From Blastomussa wellsi (lineage: Eukaryota > Cnidaria > Anthozoa > Scleractinia > Plerogyridae), in NCBI GenBank assembly GCA_947652115.1, contig OX393574.1:14310907-14374906 (forward strand): DNA of 64,000 bases, in the 5' to 3' direction. A program made the position numbers and the translations under genes. The notes under the pieces are model-generated. The model had not been told where the DNA came from and did no database searches. It saw nothing but the letters and a program-made list of their open reading frames with translations. This document shows positions 13,335 to 26,300 of this stretch, in pieces (the first letter of the stretch is position 1; each line of letters begins with the position of its first letter).

Positions 13335-16300
13335 TTTATCTGTGTAAAAAACCGCTTGAAAAAATCTCAAATAGCTGAGAAATAGCACGATTTTGAAAAG
13401 TCGCCAAAATGGCTAGTTTTTGACTTTTTTCTATGGGGGGACCATAGGAAAATTTTCAAAAAATTTAAACTTGTCCGATTCTAGTCTAATTGGTATGGAT
13501 GGACTTAGAAGCCATCGCAGTTTTCATCTGAGCAAAAAACCGCTTGAAAAAAGCTCAATTGGCTGAGAAATGACACGATTTAAAAAGTTGCCCAAAATGG
13601 CCAATTTCATAGGGGGGACCATAGGAAATATTTCAAAAACGGCCGATCTTTTAGCTCGAGTTTTCAAGGCTGTAAAATTCAAACTACTTGTTCGATTTTA
13701 GCCTAATTGGTATCGATGGACTAGGCAACTGTCCTAGATTTTATCTGTGTAAAAAACCGCTTGAAAAAATCTCAAATAGCTGAGAAATAGCACGATTTTG
13801 AAAAGTCGCCAAAATGGCTATTTTTTGACTTTTTTCTAAGGGGGGACCATAGGAAAATTTTCAAAAAATTTAAACTTGTCCGATTCTAGTCTAATTGGTA
13901 TGGATGGACTTAGAAGCCATTGCAGTTTTCATCTGAGCAAAACACCGCTTGAAAAAAGCCCAATTGGCTGAGAAATGACACGATTTTAAAAGTTGCCCAA
14001 AATGGCCAATTTCATAGGGGGGACCATAGGAAATTTTTCAAAAACGGCCGATCTTTTAGCTCGAGTTTGCAAGGCTGTAAAATTGAAACTACTTGTTCGA
14101 TTTTAGCCTAATTGGTATCGATGGACTCGGCAACTATCCTAGATTTTATCTGTGTAAAAACCCGCTTAAAAAAATCTAAAATAGCTGAGAAATAGCACGA
14201 TTTTTAAAAGTCGCCAAAATGGCTATTTTTTGACTTTTTTCTAAGGAGAGACCATAGGAAAATTTTCAAAAAATTTAAACTTGTCCGATTCTAGTCTTAT
14301 TGGTATGGATGGACTTAGAAGCCATCGCAGTTTTCATCTGAGTGAAAAACCGCTTGAAAAAAGCTCAATTGGCTGAGAAATGACACGATTTTAACAGGTG
14401 CCCAAAATGGCCAATTTCATAGGGGGGACCATAGGAAATTTTTCAAAAACGGCCGATCTTTTAGCTTAAGTTTGCAAGGCTGTAAAATTGAAACTACTTG
14501 TTAGATTTTAGCCTAATTGGTATCGATGGACTCGGCAACTATCCTAGATTTTGTCTGTTTAAAAACCGCTTGAAAAAATCTAAAATAGCTGAGAAATAGC
14601 ACGATTTTGAAAAGTCGCCAAAATGGCTATTTTTTGACTTTTTTCTAAGGGGGGGCCAGAGGAAAATTTTCAAAAAATTTAAACTTGTCCGATTCTAGTC
14701 TAATTGGTATGGATGGACTTAGCAGCCATCGCAGTTTTCATCTGAGCAAAACACCGCTTGAAAAAAGCTCAATTGGCTGAGTAAAAGTTGCCCAAAATGG
14801 CCAATTTCATAGGGGGGACCATAGGAAATTTTTTAAAAACGGCCGATCTTTTAGCTCGAGTTTGCAAGGCTGTAAAATTGAAACTACTTGTTCGATTTTA
14901 GCCTAATTGGTATCAATGGACTCGGCAACTATCCTAGATTTTATCTGTTTAAAAAACCGCTTGAAAAAATCTCAAATAGCTGAGAAATAGCACGATTTTA
15001 AAAAGTCGCCAAAATGGTTAGTTTTTGACTTTTTTCTAAGGGGGGGCCAGAGGAAAATTTTCAAAAAATTTAAACTTGTCCGATTCTAGTCTAATTGGTA
15101 TGGATGGACTTAGAAGCCATCGCAGTTTTCATCTGAGCAAAACACCGCTTGAAAAAAGCTCAATTGGCTGAGAAATGACACGATTTTAAAAGTTGCCCAA
15201 AATGGCCAATTTCAAAGGGGGGACCATAGGAAATTTTTCAAAAACGGCCGATCTTTTAGCTCGAGTTTGCAAGGCTGTAAAATTGAAACTACTTGTTCGA
15301 TTTTAGCCTAATTGGTATCGATGGACTAGGCAACTATCCTAGATTTTATCTGTGTAAAAAACCGCTTGAAAAAATCTCAAATAGCTGAGAAATAGCACGA
15401 TTTTTAAAAGTCGCCAAAATGGCTATTTTTTTTGTTTTTTTTCTATGGGGGGACCATAGGAAAATTTTCCAAAAATTTAAACTTGTCCGATTCTAGTCTC
15501 ATTGGTATGGATGGACTTAGAAGCCATCGCAGTTTTCATCGGAGCAAAAAACCGCTTGAAAAAAGCTCAATTGGCTGAGAAATGACACGATTTTAAAAGT
15601 TGCCCAAAATGGCCAATTTCATAGGGGGGACCATAGGAAATTTTTCAAAAACGGCCGATCTTTTAGCTCAAGTTTGCAAGGCTTTAAAATTGAAACTACT
15701 TGTTCGATTTTAGCCTAATTGATATCGATGGACTCGGCAGCTATCCTAGATTCTATCTGTGTAAAAAACCGCTTGAAAAAATCTCAAATAGCTGAGAAAT
15801 AGCACGATTTTGAAAAGTCGCCAAAATGGCTATTTTTTGACTTTTTTCTAAGGGGGGACCATAGGAAAATTTTCAAAAAATTTAAACTTGGCCGATTCTA
15901 GTGCAATTGGTATGGATGGACTTAGAAGCCATCGCAGTTTTCATCTGAGCAAAAAACCGCTTGAAAAAAGCTCAATTGGCTGAGAAATGACACGATTTTA
16001 AAAGTTGCCCAAAATGGCCAATTTCATAGGGGGGACCATAGGAAATTTTTCAAAAACGGCCGATCTTTTAGCTCGAGTTTGCAAGGCTGTAAAATTGAAA
16101 CTACTTGTTCGATTTTAGCCTAATTGGTATCGATGGACTCGGCAACTATCCTAAATTTTATCTGTGTAAAAAACCGCTTAAAAAAATCTCAAATAGCTGA
16201 GAAATAGCACGATTTTGAAAAGTCGCCAAAATGGCTATTTTTGGACTTTTTTCTAAGGGGGGACCATAGGAAAATTTTCAAAAAATTTAAACTTGTCCGA

Positions 16301-19300
16301 TTCTAGTCTAATTGGTATGGATGGACTTAGAAGCCATCGCAGTTTTCATCTGAGCAAAAAACCGCTTGAAAAAAGCTCAATTGGCTGAGAAATGACACGA
16401 TTTTAAAAGTTGCCCAAAATGGCCAATTTCATAGGGGGGACCATAGGAAATTTTTCAAAAACGGCCGATCTTTTAGCTCGAGTTTGCAAGGCTGTAAAAT
16501 TGAAACTACTTGTTCGATTTTAGCCTAATTGGTATCGATGGACTCGGCAACAATCCTAGATTTTATCTGTGTAAAAAACCGCTTGAAAAAATCTCAAATA
16601 GCTGAGAAATAGCACGATTTTGAAAAGTCGCCAAAATGGCTAGTTTTTGACTTTTTTCTATGGGGGGACCATAGGAAAATTTTCAAAAAATTTAAACTTG
16701 TCCGATTCTAGTCTAATTGGTATGGATGGACTTAGAAGCCATCGCAGTTTTCATCTGAGCAAAAAACCGCTTGAAAAAAGCTCAATTGGCTGAGAAATGA
16801 CACGATTTAAAAAGTTGCCCAAAATGGCCAATTTCATAGGGGGGACCATAGGAAATATTTCAAAAACGGCCGATCTTTTAGCTCGAGTTTTCAAGGCTGT
16901 AAAATTCAAACTACTTGTTCGATTTTAGCCTAATTGGTATCGATGGACTAGGCAACTATCCTAGATTTTATCTGTGTAAAAAACCGCTTGAAAAAATCTC
17001 AAATGGCTGAGAAATAGCACGATTTTGAAAAGTCGCCAAAATGGCTATTTTTTGACTTTTTTCTAAGGGGGGACCATAGGAAAATTTTCAAAAAATTTAA
17101 ACTTGTCCGATTCTAGTCTAATTGGTATGGATGGACTTAGAAGCCATTGCAGTTTTCATCTGAGCAAAACACCGCTTGAAAAAAGCCCAATTGGCTGAGA
17201 AATGACACGATTTTAAAAGTTGCCCAAAATGGCCAATTTCATAGGGGGGACCATAGGAAATTTTTCAAAAACGGCCGATCTTTTAGCTCGAGTTTGCAAG
17301 GCTGTAAAATTGAAACTACTTGTTCGATTTTAGCCTAATTGGTATCGATGGACTCGGCAACTATCCTAGATTTTATCTGTGTAAAAACCCGCTTAAAAAA
17401 ATCTAAAATAGCTGAGAAATTGCACGATTTTTAAAAGTCGCCAAAATGGCTATTTTTTGACTTTTTTCTAAGGAGAGACCATAGGAAAATTTTCAAAAAA
17501 TTTAAACTTGTCCGATTCTAGTCTTATTGGTATGGATGGACTTAGAAGCCATCGCAGTTTTCATCTGAGTGAAAAACCGCTTGAAAAAAGCTCAATTGGC
17601 TGAGAAATGACACGATTTTAACAGGTGCCCAAAATGGCCAATTTCATAGGGGGGACCATAGGAAATTTTTCAAAAACGGCCGATCTTTTAGCTTAAGTTT
17701 GCAAGGCTGTAAAATTGAAACTACTTGTTAGATTTTAGCCTAATTGGTATCGATGGACTCGGCAACTATCCTAGATTTTGTCTGTTTAAAAACCGCTTGA
17801 AAAAATCTAAAATAGCTGAGAAATAGCACGATTTTGAAAAGTCGCCAAAATGGCTATTTTTTGACTTTTTTCTAAGGGGGGGCCAGAGGAAAATTTTCAA
17901 AAAATTAAAACTTGTCCGATTCTAGTCTAATTGGTATGGATGGACTTAGCAGCCATCGCAGTTTTCATCTGAGCAAAACACCGCTTGAAAAAAGCTCAAT
18001 TGGCTGAGTAAAAGTTGCCCAAAATGGCCAATTTCATAGGGGGGACCATAGGAAATTTTTTAAAAACGGCCGATCTTTTAGCTCGAGTTTGCAAGGCTGT
18101 AAAATTGAAACTACTTGTTCGATTTTAGCCTAATTGGTATCAATGGACTCGGCAACTATCCTAGATTTTATCTGTTTAAAAAACCGCTTGAAAAAATCTC
18201 AAATAGCTGAGAAATAGCACGATTTTAAAAAGTCGCCAAAATGGTTAGTTTTTGACTTTTTTCTAAGGGGGGGCCAGAGGAAAATTTTCAAAAAATTTAA
18301 ACTTGTCCGATTCTAGTCTAATTGGTATGGATGGACTTAGAAGCCATCGCAGTTTTCATCTGAGCAAAACACCGCTTGAAAAAAGCTCAATTGGCTGAGA
18401 AATGACACGATTTTAAAAGTTGCCCAAAATGGCCAATTTCAAAGGGGGGACCATAGGAAATTTTTCAAAAACGGCCGATCTTTTAGCTCGAGTTTGCAAG
18501 GCTGTAAAATTGAAACTACTTGTTCGATTTTAGCCTAATTGGTATCGATGGACTAGGCAACTATCCTAGATTTTATCTGTGTAAAAAACCGCTTGAAAAA
18601 ATCTCAAATAGCTGAGAAATAGCACGATTTTTAAAAGTCGCCAAAATGGCTATTTTTTTTGTTTTTTTTCTATGGGGGGACCATAGGAAAATTTTCCAAA
18701 AATTTAAACTTGTCCGATTCTAGTCTCATTGGTATGGATGGACTTAGAAGCCATCGCAGTTTTCATCGGAGCAAAAAACCGCTTGAAAAAAGCTCAATTG
18801 GCTGAGAAATGACACGATTTTAAAAGTTGCCCAAAATGGCCAATTTCATAGGGGGGACCATAGGAAATTTTTCAAAAACGGCCGATCTTTTAGCTCGAGT
18901 TTGCAAGGCTTTAAAATTGAAACTACTTGTTCGATTTTAGCCTAATTGATATCGATGGACTCGGCAGCTATCCTAGATTCTATCTGTTTAAAAAACCGCT
19001 TGAAAAAATCTCAAATAGCTGAGAAATAGCACGATTTTGAAAAGTCGCCAAAATGGCTATTTTTTGACTTTTTTCTAAGGGGGGACCATAGGAAAATTTT
19101 CAAAAAATTTAAACTTGGCCGATTCTAGTGCAATTGGTATGGATGGACTTAGAAGCCATCGCAGTTTTCATCTGAGCAAAAAACCGCTTGAAAAAAGCTC
19201 AATTGGCTGAGAAATGACACGATTTTAAAAGTTGCCCAAAATGGCCAATTTCATAGGGGGGACCATAGGAAATTTTTCAAAAACGGCCGATCTTTTAGCT

Positions 19301-19367
19301 CGAGTTTGCAAGGCTGTAAAATTGAAACTACTTGTTCGATTTTAGCCTAATTGGTATCGATGGACTC
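13335..19367. repeat. Higher-order repeat: ~2.8-kb block copied at an offset of 3,227 bp
   Basis: The stretch of about seven units at 13,335-16,140 is repeated at about 16,562-19,367. Private variants sit exactly 3,227 bp apart: GGCTAGTTTTTGAC (13,411/16,638), a small deletion giving GGCTGAGTAAAAG (near 14,775/18,002), a T-run variant TATTTTTTTTG (15,424/18,651) and CTAGTGCAATTGG (15,899/19,126). Only scattered single-base differences separate the two blocks, so the copying is recent. One ordinary unit (about 16,141-16,561) lies between them. Confidence 0.9.
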
Positions 19368-20397
19368 GGCAACAATCCTAGATTTTATCTGTGTAAAAAA
19401 CCGCTTGAAAAAATCTCAAATAGCTGAGAAATAGCACGATTTTGAACAGTCGCCAAAATGGCTATTTTTTGACTTTTTTCTAAGGGGGGACCATAGGAAA
19501 ATTTTCGAAAAATTTAAACTTGTCCGATTCTAGTCTAATTGGTATGGATGGACTTAGAAGCCATCGCAGTTTTCATCTGAGCAAAAAACCGCTTGAAAAA
19601 AGCTCAATTGGCTGAGAAATGACACGATTTTAAAAGTTGCCCAAAATGGCCAATTTCATAGGGGGGACCATAGGAAATTTTTCAAAAACGGCCGATCTTT
19701 TAGCTCAAGTTTGCAAGGCTGTAAAATTGAAACTACTTGTTCGATTTTAGCCTAATTGGTATCGATGGACTCGGCAACTATCCTAGATTTTATCTGTGTA
19801 AAAAGCGGCTTGAAAAAATCTCAAATAGCTGAGAAATAGCACGATTTTGAAAAGTCGCCAAAATGGCTATTTTTTGACTTTTTTCTAAGGGGGGACCATA
19901 GGAAAATTTTCAAAAAATTTAAACTTGTCCGATTCTAGTCTTATTGGTATGGATGGACTTAGAAGCCATCGCAGTTTTCATCTGAGTGAAAAACCGCTTG
20001 AAAAAAGCTCAATTGGCTGAGAAATGACACGATTTTAACAGGTGCCCAAAATGGCCAATTTCATAGGGGGGACCATAGGAAATTTTTCAAAAACGGCCGA
20101 TCTTTTAGCTCGAGTTTGCAAGGCTGCAAAATTGAAACTACTTGTTCGATTTTAGCCTAATTGGTATCGATGGACTAGGCAACTATCCTAGATTTTATCT
20201 GTGTAAAAAACCGCTTGAAAAAATCTCAAATAGCTGAGAAATAGCACGATTTTGAAAAGTCGCCAAAATGGCTATTTTTTGACTTTTTTCTAAGGGGGAA
20301 CCATAGGAAAATTTTCAAAAAATTTAAACTTGTCCGATTCTAGTCTAATTGGTATGGATGGACTTAGAAGCCATCGCAGTTTTCATCTGAGCAAAAA

Positions 20398-21200
20398 GCT
20401 CTGCTAAAACGCAAAATTGTGCGGGAGCATTCACATTGAGTCTTTTTATCGAGTGGATGAGAGATTTATCTATCATTTTCTTGCAGAATAATGAACCCGT
20501 CGCCAAACAGTATTGCACTATTTTACCAGGCGCTCGTTCGCCTTGACCAGTGGTCGAGAAACATCAAATGCTGGTCAAAAGAACGAAGACCAAAGAGTGT
20601 GAATTTAAGACCGCGGCGCATACTACTGTGGAGAAAGCGTACAAAGAAACTGGAAAATTTAAAAGACGGCCGAAAAGGTCACCGAAAGGACATCCTATGC
20701 CCTCTTGTAATGAAAAAAAGAACAACAGTTACAGTGGCAAGTTGAACTATAGCTGTTGCAAAACATTTTTTTCAATCAGTTGTCTTCCTGTACCAAAAGG
20801 ATAGAACACAGGCATTCAAGCGATTAAATAACTACGTGGGTTGCGGTGGAATATCTGTAAAAAATATCGAGCCCAAAGTTTCCTTTGTGAGGTTGCCAGG
20901 CAACACGACTGAACCTTATGACGTCATACAGACGTGACAATGTGGGAGAAGTTGCGAATGTTCGCGCCATTTGGAGGTTATGAGTCGGTACCTATTCGGA
21001 TCACGAAGGTTTGCCGAATGAACCCCAATGGAACTTTTGTCAAAGTCGTACGAGGCGCAGATATGGCTGGTGCTGAGCGATACAGGTTGCATCCTATGAG
21101 AAACGTTTGTAAGAATTTTAAATTAAAATAATTAATATGAAAAAGTTTTGTATTTGACGATTATCGATGGTTTGTTAAAGGTGACAGTCCCTCAATAAAA
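20398..21200. other. Unique intergenic DNA right of the satellite
   Basis: Non-repetitive sequence follows the satellite edge. Open frames of 84 codons (20,491-20,745 and 20,550-20,804) and 65 codons (20,934-21,131) exist on the plus strand, but I recognise no domain, and the first two overlap in different frames. A pyrimidine tract ending in TTTTCTTGCAG at about 20,485 could be a splice acceptor, but the frame after it closes quickly. A degenerate exon of an unknown gene is possible, not shown. Confidence 0.3.
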
Positions 21201-21640
21201 TTGGCCCGAAAGAATCTGTGCACGACTTTTGTCGAGTTCGAAGGAAGCCCTTGGGGGGGGGTGGTACTCCTTGTAATTTTTGGTGGGGTTGTGCCGCCAA
21301 GATCTCCAAATCCAGATCCTATTTCAGACCAATGCATACCATTTTCCACACCCATTTTCAGACCAGGCCTCAAAAACCCATACCCGTTTTCAGACCTGAC
21401 CATGAAAATATACACACCCGCTAGGTAAAATTTAGCTGGAATGACATATTTTTTCTATTTCTCTTTCTCTCTCATCAGTTACTCGTCCCAGTTACTGAGA
21501 AGAAAAATATATAAAAGCCAAAATCTATACCCGTTTCAAGACCAAAACGGCTCAAAAACCATACCCTTTGGGGCGGCACATACCTGTATACCTAATATAG
21601 GGGAGTACCCCTCCTCCCGGGGGAAAGGAAGAAGTATCTC
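21201..21640. repeat. Probable dispersed repeat with internal short repeats
   Basis: This stretch repeats the themes CCCATTTTCAGACC, CCCGTTTTCAGACC and CCCGTTTCAAGACC with spacing of a few tens of bases and ends in a G/C-rich GGGGAGTACCCCTCCTCCC segment. It resembles a family I recall as abundant in stony-coral genomes, but no second copy in this window proves it. Open frames across it on both strands are by-products of the internal repetition. Confidence 0.4.
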
Positions 21641-22141
21641 AGCGAAAGCTCATTCTCTCAGGACTGAAATTCTGCTGGTTAGCACCCAGAACCACGAAAG
21701 AGATCTGGGTACAAGACCTTAGGACCAAAGGAAATAACTTCATTCTCGCCCCCAGAGCACTCTTGTTTCTCTTAGCCGGTTTGGCCTGTGCACGAGGAAT
21801 AAGAGGCTCCGGAGACACATGACTTGATTGGCTAGAATCTAATAAAGGGAATCCAATTAGCCATTTTAAATATCCTTTGTTGGAAGATAGAATAACACGA
21901 TTAAATTCAACCATAACGGTTGGGGCTAACCCTAGCCGCTAACCCAAACCTCAATTTCAAAAAGTGCTATCATAGCCCCAATCGGGAAAATTGTGGAATT
22001 TCCCAGAATCCTTCCGATGGGAATAGTTGCAATCAAGGTGAATTTCTCCGTGGCAAACTCTCAGTTCTGAGAAATTCAGCACTAGCCGCTAGGCTTGAAC
22101 TTCTCGGAACTGAGAGGTAGCCACGGAGAATTTCCTCGTAA

Positions 22142-22395
22142 AAGTCTGCATTCGAGCCCAAGTGGCTCGTCAGGCCGGCGCTTACCCCCGGTTTCCTTAA
22201 CATGAAGCGACAAGGAGTATTTCTACTCCCCCCTGGATGGGATGCTAGTCCATCGCAAGGTTACCCCCAGCATTAAATTCGCCGTTACCCATTTATACAC
22301 CTGGGTGGAGAGAGGCAGTGTGAGAATAAAGTGTCTTGCCCAAGAACACAGCACAATGTCCCCGGCAAGGGCTCGAAAGATTCTGGAAAATGTCA
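22142..22395 (-). repeat. tRNA-derived SINE-like element, copy 1
   Basis: On the minus strand it reads: a head fragment with CCAGAATCTTTCGAGCCC, then GTTCTTGGGCAAGACACTT, CACCCAGGTGTATAAATGGG, GGGGGTAACC..GCGATGGACTAGCATCCC, GGAGTAGAAATACTCC, a GCTTCATG segment, and a tail ending CTCGAATGCAGA. The same ordered blocks recur at 30,402, 50,522, 50,752, 53,228, 58,085 and 62,030, with a head-only fragment at 63,640, so this is an interspersed family. Where the head is best preserved (58,338 and 63,725) it carries degenerate pol III A-box and B-box sequences, which suggests a tRNA-derived SINE. Confidence 0.75.
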
Positions 22396-22399
22396 AATT

Positions 22400-23360
22400 T
22401 TCCCGATTGGAGCATTTTTTGAAATAACGTTAAGGTAGCCGCTAGGGTAAGGGTTAACCCTAATACAATGAAAATAAATGCCAATGATAAAAAAAATGAA
22501 ATAAAATGAAATGCCGCTTTGTTGCCTTGACTACGTTCACTTATCGGCTGAAATGTAAGAAAACTATTGATTTGAAGCCCAAATAAACTATTGATTTGAA
22601 GCCCAAAATATCTGTTGAAGAAAACAACAATTTCCCTTTGGATATCTGGCCTTTAAAGATAAGCTTACCGGTTAGCGGCCGAGAGGATTTTGAAGGGCGT
22701 GGTGGAGGGATACCCTGAGGGATAGGGGAATACCCGTTCCTTGGGGAGGGGCGTAGCCAGGGGACATCAGGTAGTGCTGTCGTACAATGCAGCAACGGAA
22801 AAGCCTGCTCGCACTAATTACAGTTTATCATGATTATTTTAATATCAAATTATAACTATCGTGCCATCTGTACGATTTTCAGTTACAAAAATAATTCTTA
22901 ACTTATACCTTATCACAAAAATGCAGTATGAAAATGACAATTTTTTTTGAAAAGACTTCGTGGGGTTTAGATCCGGTATAGGGCCCTACGGCAGTTTAAA
23001 TTCTACATCTAAGACTGTCACTAGTAAAACGCCCAATTCAAAATAAAGGAAAACAAAAGGAATTCAGAGGAAACCAAAACAAGATATTGCTTGCTAATAG
23101 ACGTGCTTACAATTCGAGCTCACAGAGCGCGAAAACGGAGACAAGAAGCGAACGACTTTGAGAAAGACTCGCTTGCAAACTATAGCTGATATGAAAATTG
23201 AGCGTATCTATTTACACAATGTTTCAGACGAATGCTCATTTTAGACATGAGTTCACCAGGCTAAAGAACAATAAATATTCCTACAAATAAATATTATTAT
23301 AAGGTGCTCAGTGGTCCTGCCACAGCTAGGGACTGATCCAAGCGTTACAATTTAGGTCCT
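22400..23360. other. Intergenic DNA downstream of the giant gene
   Basis: AT-rich sequence with no recognisable gene. It includes a 20-odd-bp direct duplication at 22,562-22,606 around ATTGATTTGAAGCCC. The 3' untranslated region of the minus-strand gene must begin here, left of 23,361; I did not find a canonical AATAAA on that strand close to the stop. Confidence 0.4.
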
Positions 23361-26300
23361 TCAGTCATCAGCCCCACCCGTGGCACCAGCGTCTTCCCCT
23401 GAGGGTGGTGCTACGGATCTACGTCGCTCCCTCTTACGTGAGGCCATGCGTTCCTTTAGCTTCTTTTGCCGGCTCTTTTCATCCAGGAGCTGAGACGAGC
23501 GTTCAGGATGAGAACCTTCCTCTTCTGAGGTTTCGGCTGAACTGGCATTCAGTGATTGGCTCGGGGGAACAAGCTGTCAATCATAACTACATTGTTAGTT
23601 ACAGATTTCGGGACTAAAAAGCACTTGAAATAGACCTTCTGTGTAATCTAGGATTAAACAGAATCAACTATTTTGGACAATACTGTTGAAGCTCTAATGT
23701 TTTGACTCAACTTGTTTTCAGAACAGCTTCGGATCAGAACGCTACGATATTGAAAGCCTTTCAAAAGACGACCGCGGATTAGAGGGCAAGGGATTTCAGA
23801 ATATATTATGTGCTTGACTTCTTCAAGTGCGTATGGAGTGCGTACGCTAAGTTTGTCTCGGCAAATTTTGTCCAAAATTGTATCCTGTAACTTGTGATAC
23901 AGGCTAATGCATTTATCCCCCATTTAAAGCTAGTTCAGTCTCTAAGTATCTCTCGACGGAGTGATTCAACGAAATTTTGCCAAGAATAACTCCTTCTGAA
24001 GTGGCCAACTTGTTTTAAGGCGTATCGTGTAAATGGTTTTGTATTTTACTAAAAATAATAAAAGATAACGTAGAAGTTTTCCTGACTGGACGGAGACGCG
24101 GGTCTGCTCCGAATCGCGCAGCGTTTTATGAAACTTACCGAAGTAACTGTTGACACGCGGCGCTGTTCACTTTTGAATTTCTCTTCCATTTTGGCCGCAA
24201 TTCGTTTCATTTTTTCCTCTTCACTCAGCCCCTCCTTCTCCTCCTCTGTAAGTAGACTCTCGAATCCTTGGGCCTTTTCATCCTTCGGTTCACGCATTGT
24301 CATCGTGCGTTCGTAACGAACACGCGCGATTCGCTCACGGACCATCGTGATTTGACGCTCACGTTCTTCCTACATGGAGAAAAAAATTGAAAACTTTATT
24401 GGATTGAATATAGAAAAAAAAAGAACTGGAGATACGGACTGGACATCAAACAACGACCAAAACCGGAAACCGCGCATGAAAACCCTTTGGCGCACAGGGT
24501 AGACACCAGATTACAGATGTAACGAAAACCGAGGGGATTGTAATAAAAAAACGAGCGAAAATCTAGAGAACGGAAACATTGATGGGAGGATATGCAATTT
24601 CTCGGTGTTACGAATGGTGCCATCACCATATTGAGCTAAAACAAAAGCCGGGCTTTAAATGAAAATAAACAAAGCTCAATTCATAGCGCAATAGCTAACC
24701 AACAATACCTTCCGCATATACCCGAATGACCTGGGCGGTATTAAAAAATCTATCGAATGTGCGAACAAAGAAGAGATTGTAGAGCCCGAGATGCAGCGAA
24801 TCCAACAGTGGACATTTGCGGACTCTGGGTGCAGGTATAAGTGTCCACTAAAAATGACGCAACAAATGATCAAGAATCAAAAGAGAAGAAAAAGGTAAAA
24901 GAGTTTTCTTGTCAACTGACAAAAGAGGGAAGCAAGACTTACTTTCTTTTGTTGTTCCACAAACGTCTTTTGTCTTTCTCCCAGTCCCAGAATGGTCGCC
25001 ACCTCTTCCTGTTTTTGTTCAATCTTGTTCTTTTTCCGTTCTTTACGGGCACGCAACTAGAGGAGAAGAAAAAGGTTAGAAGAGAAGAAAATACTTTGTT
25101 TTGTTTGCAATTTATTAACCTGAAGGGTCGAGTAGAAGCTCTCGCAAGATCTCGCACAATAGAACGATACTACTGGCCCACAAAACAATACAATCTACTA
25201 CACTAGAGAACAAAAAGAATTACAAGGTTACGGAGAGCTGCGAAAGAAACAAAGAGTCATGTCTAGATTACTACCCGATTGCCTTAAATGATACGCAAAA
25301 CTAAACAATGTACACAGACTCTAAATTAATTTTCGACAACAAATCAAGAGCTGCTGCAAGCGACAAAAGCGCTACATGAGTTAGCCTTACCATCTCCTCT
25401 TGACGTGTTCTCTCACGTTCAAACTTCATTCCGACATTCGTGTGTTCGCGAAGGAGAGATGATACAATTTCCCGCTGTTTTTCCTCAGACACTTCCACGT
25501 CTATTACAGTCTTCTCTCGCTTCATCGCAAAGCCAGGCTAAAAACACACAACGAAAGATCACAGGCAAGTCAGAATCGAGATTAACATGAGAAGCGAAAG
25601 CAATATTTTTAGTGCAAGCTGTCGTACTATGGAACCCACATCCCAATCTTATCACAATGACAATGAGCACGGCGATAGTGAACACGAACACGAACACGAT
25701 CACGAAAACGAATAGCAACACGATTACAAACACGATAACGAACACATCACGGTAACGAGTAAGAACACGGCAACTAACATGAACACGGTAACGAAAATGG
25801 ACACGATAACGAGCCAAATTCATAACGAACATAAACGAGGACACGAGCACTACAACGAACAAGAATACTGTAACGATCTGAACTTTCGCGTTTAACGTAA
25901 AGTAATCGCACCGGTAATGGCCAATCTTGTGTTTGTTTTGTTTCGTCTCCTTTCTTCCCTTCTTGTTCAGCTTTTTTCTTGTATTCTTCCTCCTCTTCCT
26001 CTTTCTTCCGTCTAGCCTCTTCTTCCTCGGCTTTTTTCTTTTCTCGTTCCGCACGTCGTCGCGCCAATCGCTCGTTTAGCTGTCAAATAACACAAACAAA
26101 ATTAGATAGGTTTTCATGAACAACATTATTCTGGAATGAAATCATGAAATGAGTATTCTTGTCTAAAAACGCATGCACAAGATACTTGGTACGACTAAAA
26201 GCTAAAGTGATTGGTTTCTACTTCAAGTTGATAATTAACTAAATCCTATCAGAAATTCCCATGTGCCAATAATAATCATAATTCTGCTCCACTAACCGTG

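Larger units (their letters stand above)
1..20397. repeat. Satellite array, ~405-bp dimeric unit, about 50 copies
   Basis: An AT-rich tandem array fills the left third of the window. The phrase AATTGAAACTACTTGTTCG recurs with slight variation at 1, 405, 809 and 1213, so the period is 404 bp at the left end; it is 405 bp further right. Each unit has two related halves. Half A (about 184 bp) carries TTGTTCGATTTTAGCC and ATCGATGGACTCGGCAAC. Half B (about 220 bp) carries TTGTCCGATTCTAGTC and ATGGATGGACTTAGAAGCC, plus a B-only end with CGGCCGATCTTTTAGCTCGAG. Both halves share CCGCTTGAAAAAA, a GGGGGGACCATAGGAAA box and the GCTGAGAAAT phrase, so the unit arose by doubling of an ancestral monomer of about 200 bp. 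The array is cut by the left edge and stops abruptly at about 20,397. Its short open frames are repeat shadows. Whether it is centromeric, subtelomeric or interstitial cannot be told from here. Confidence 0.97.

Noticed and set aside
1..20397. CRISPR-like array
   Set aside because: The repeats are directly adjacent 405-bp units without unique spacers, in a eukaryotic genome.
20934..21131. 65-codon frame, possible small gene
   Set aside because: No recognisable motif, no supporting splice or promoter context, and within chance length for this DNA.
25485..26054. 189-codon minus-strand frame
   Set aside because: It runs through the ACACGA simple repeat in intron 35 in a different frame from exons 35 and 36, which are supported by splice sites and phase.
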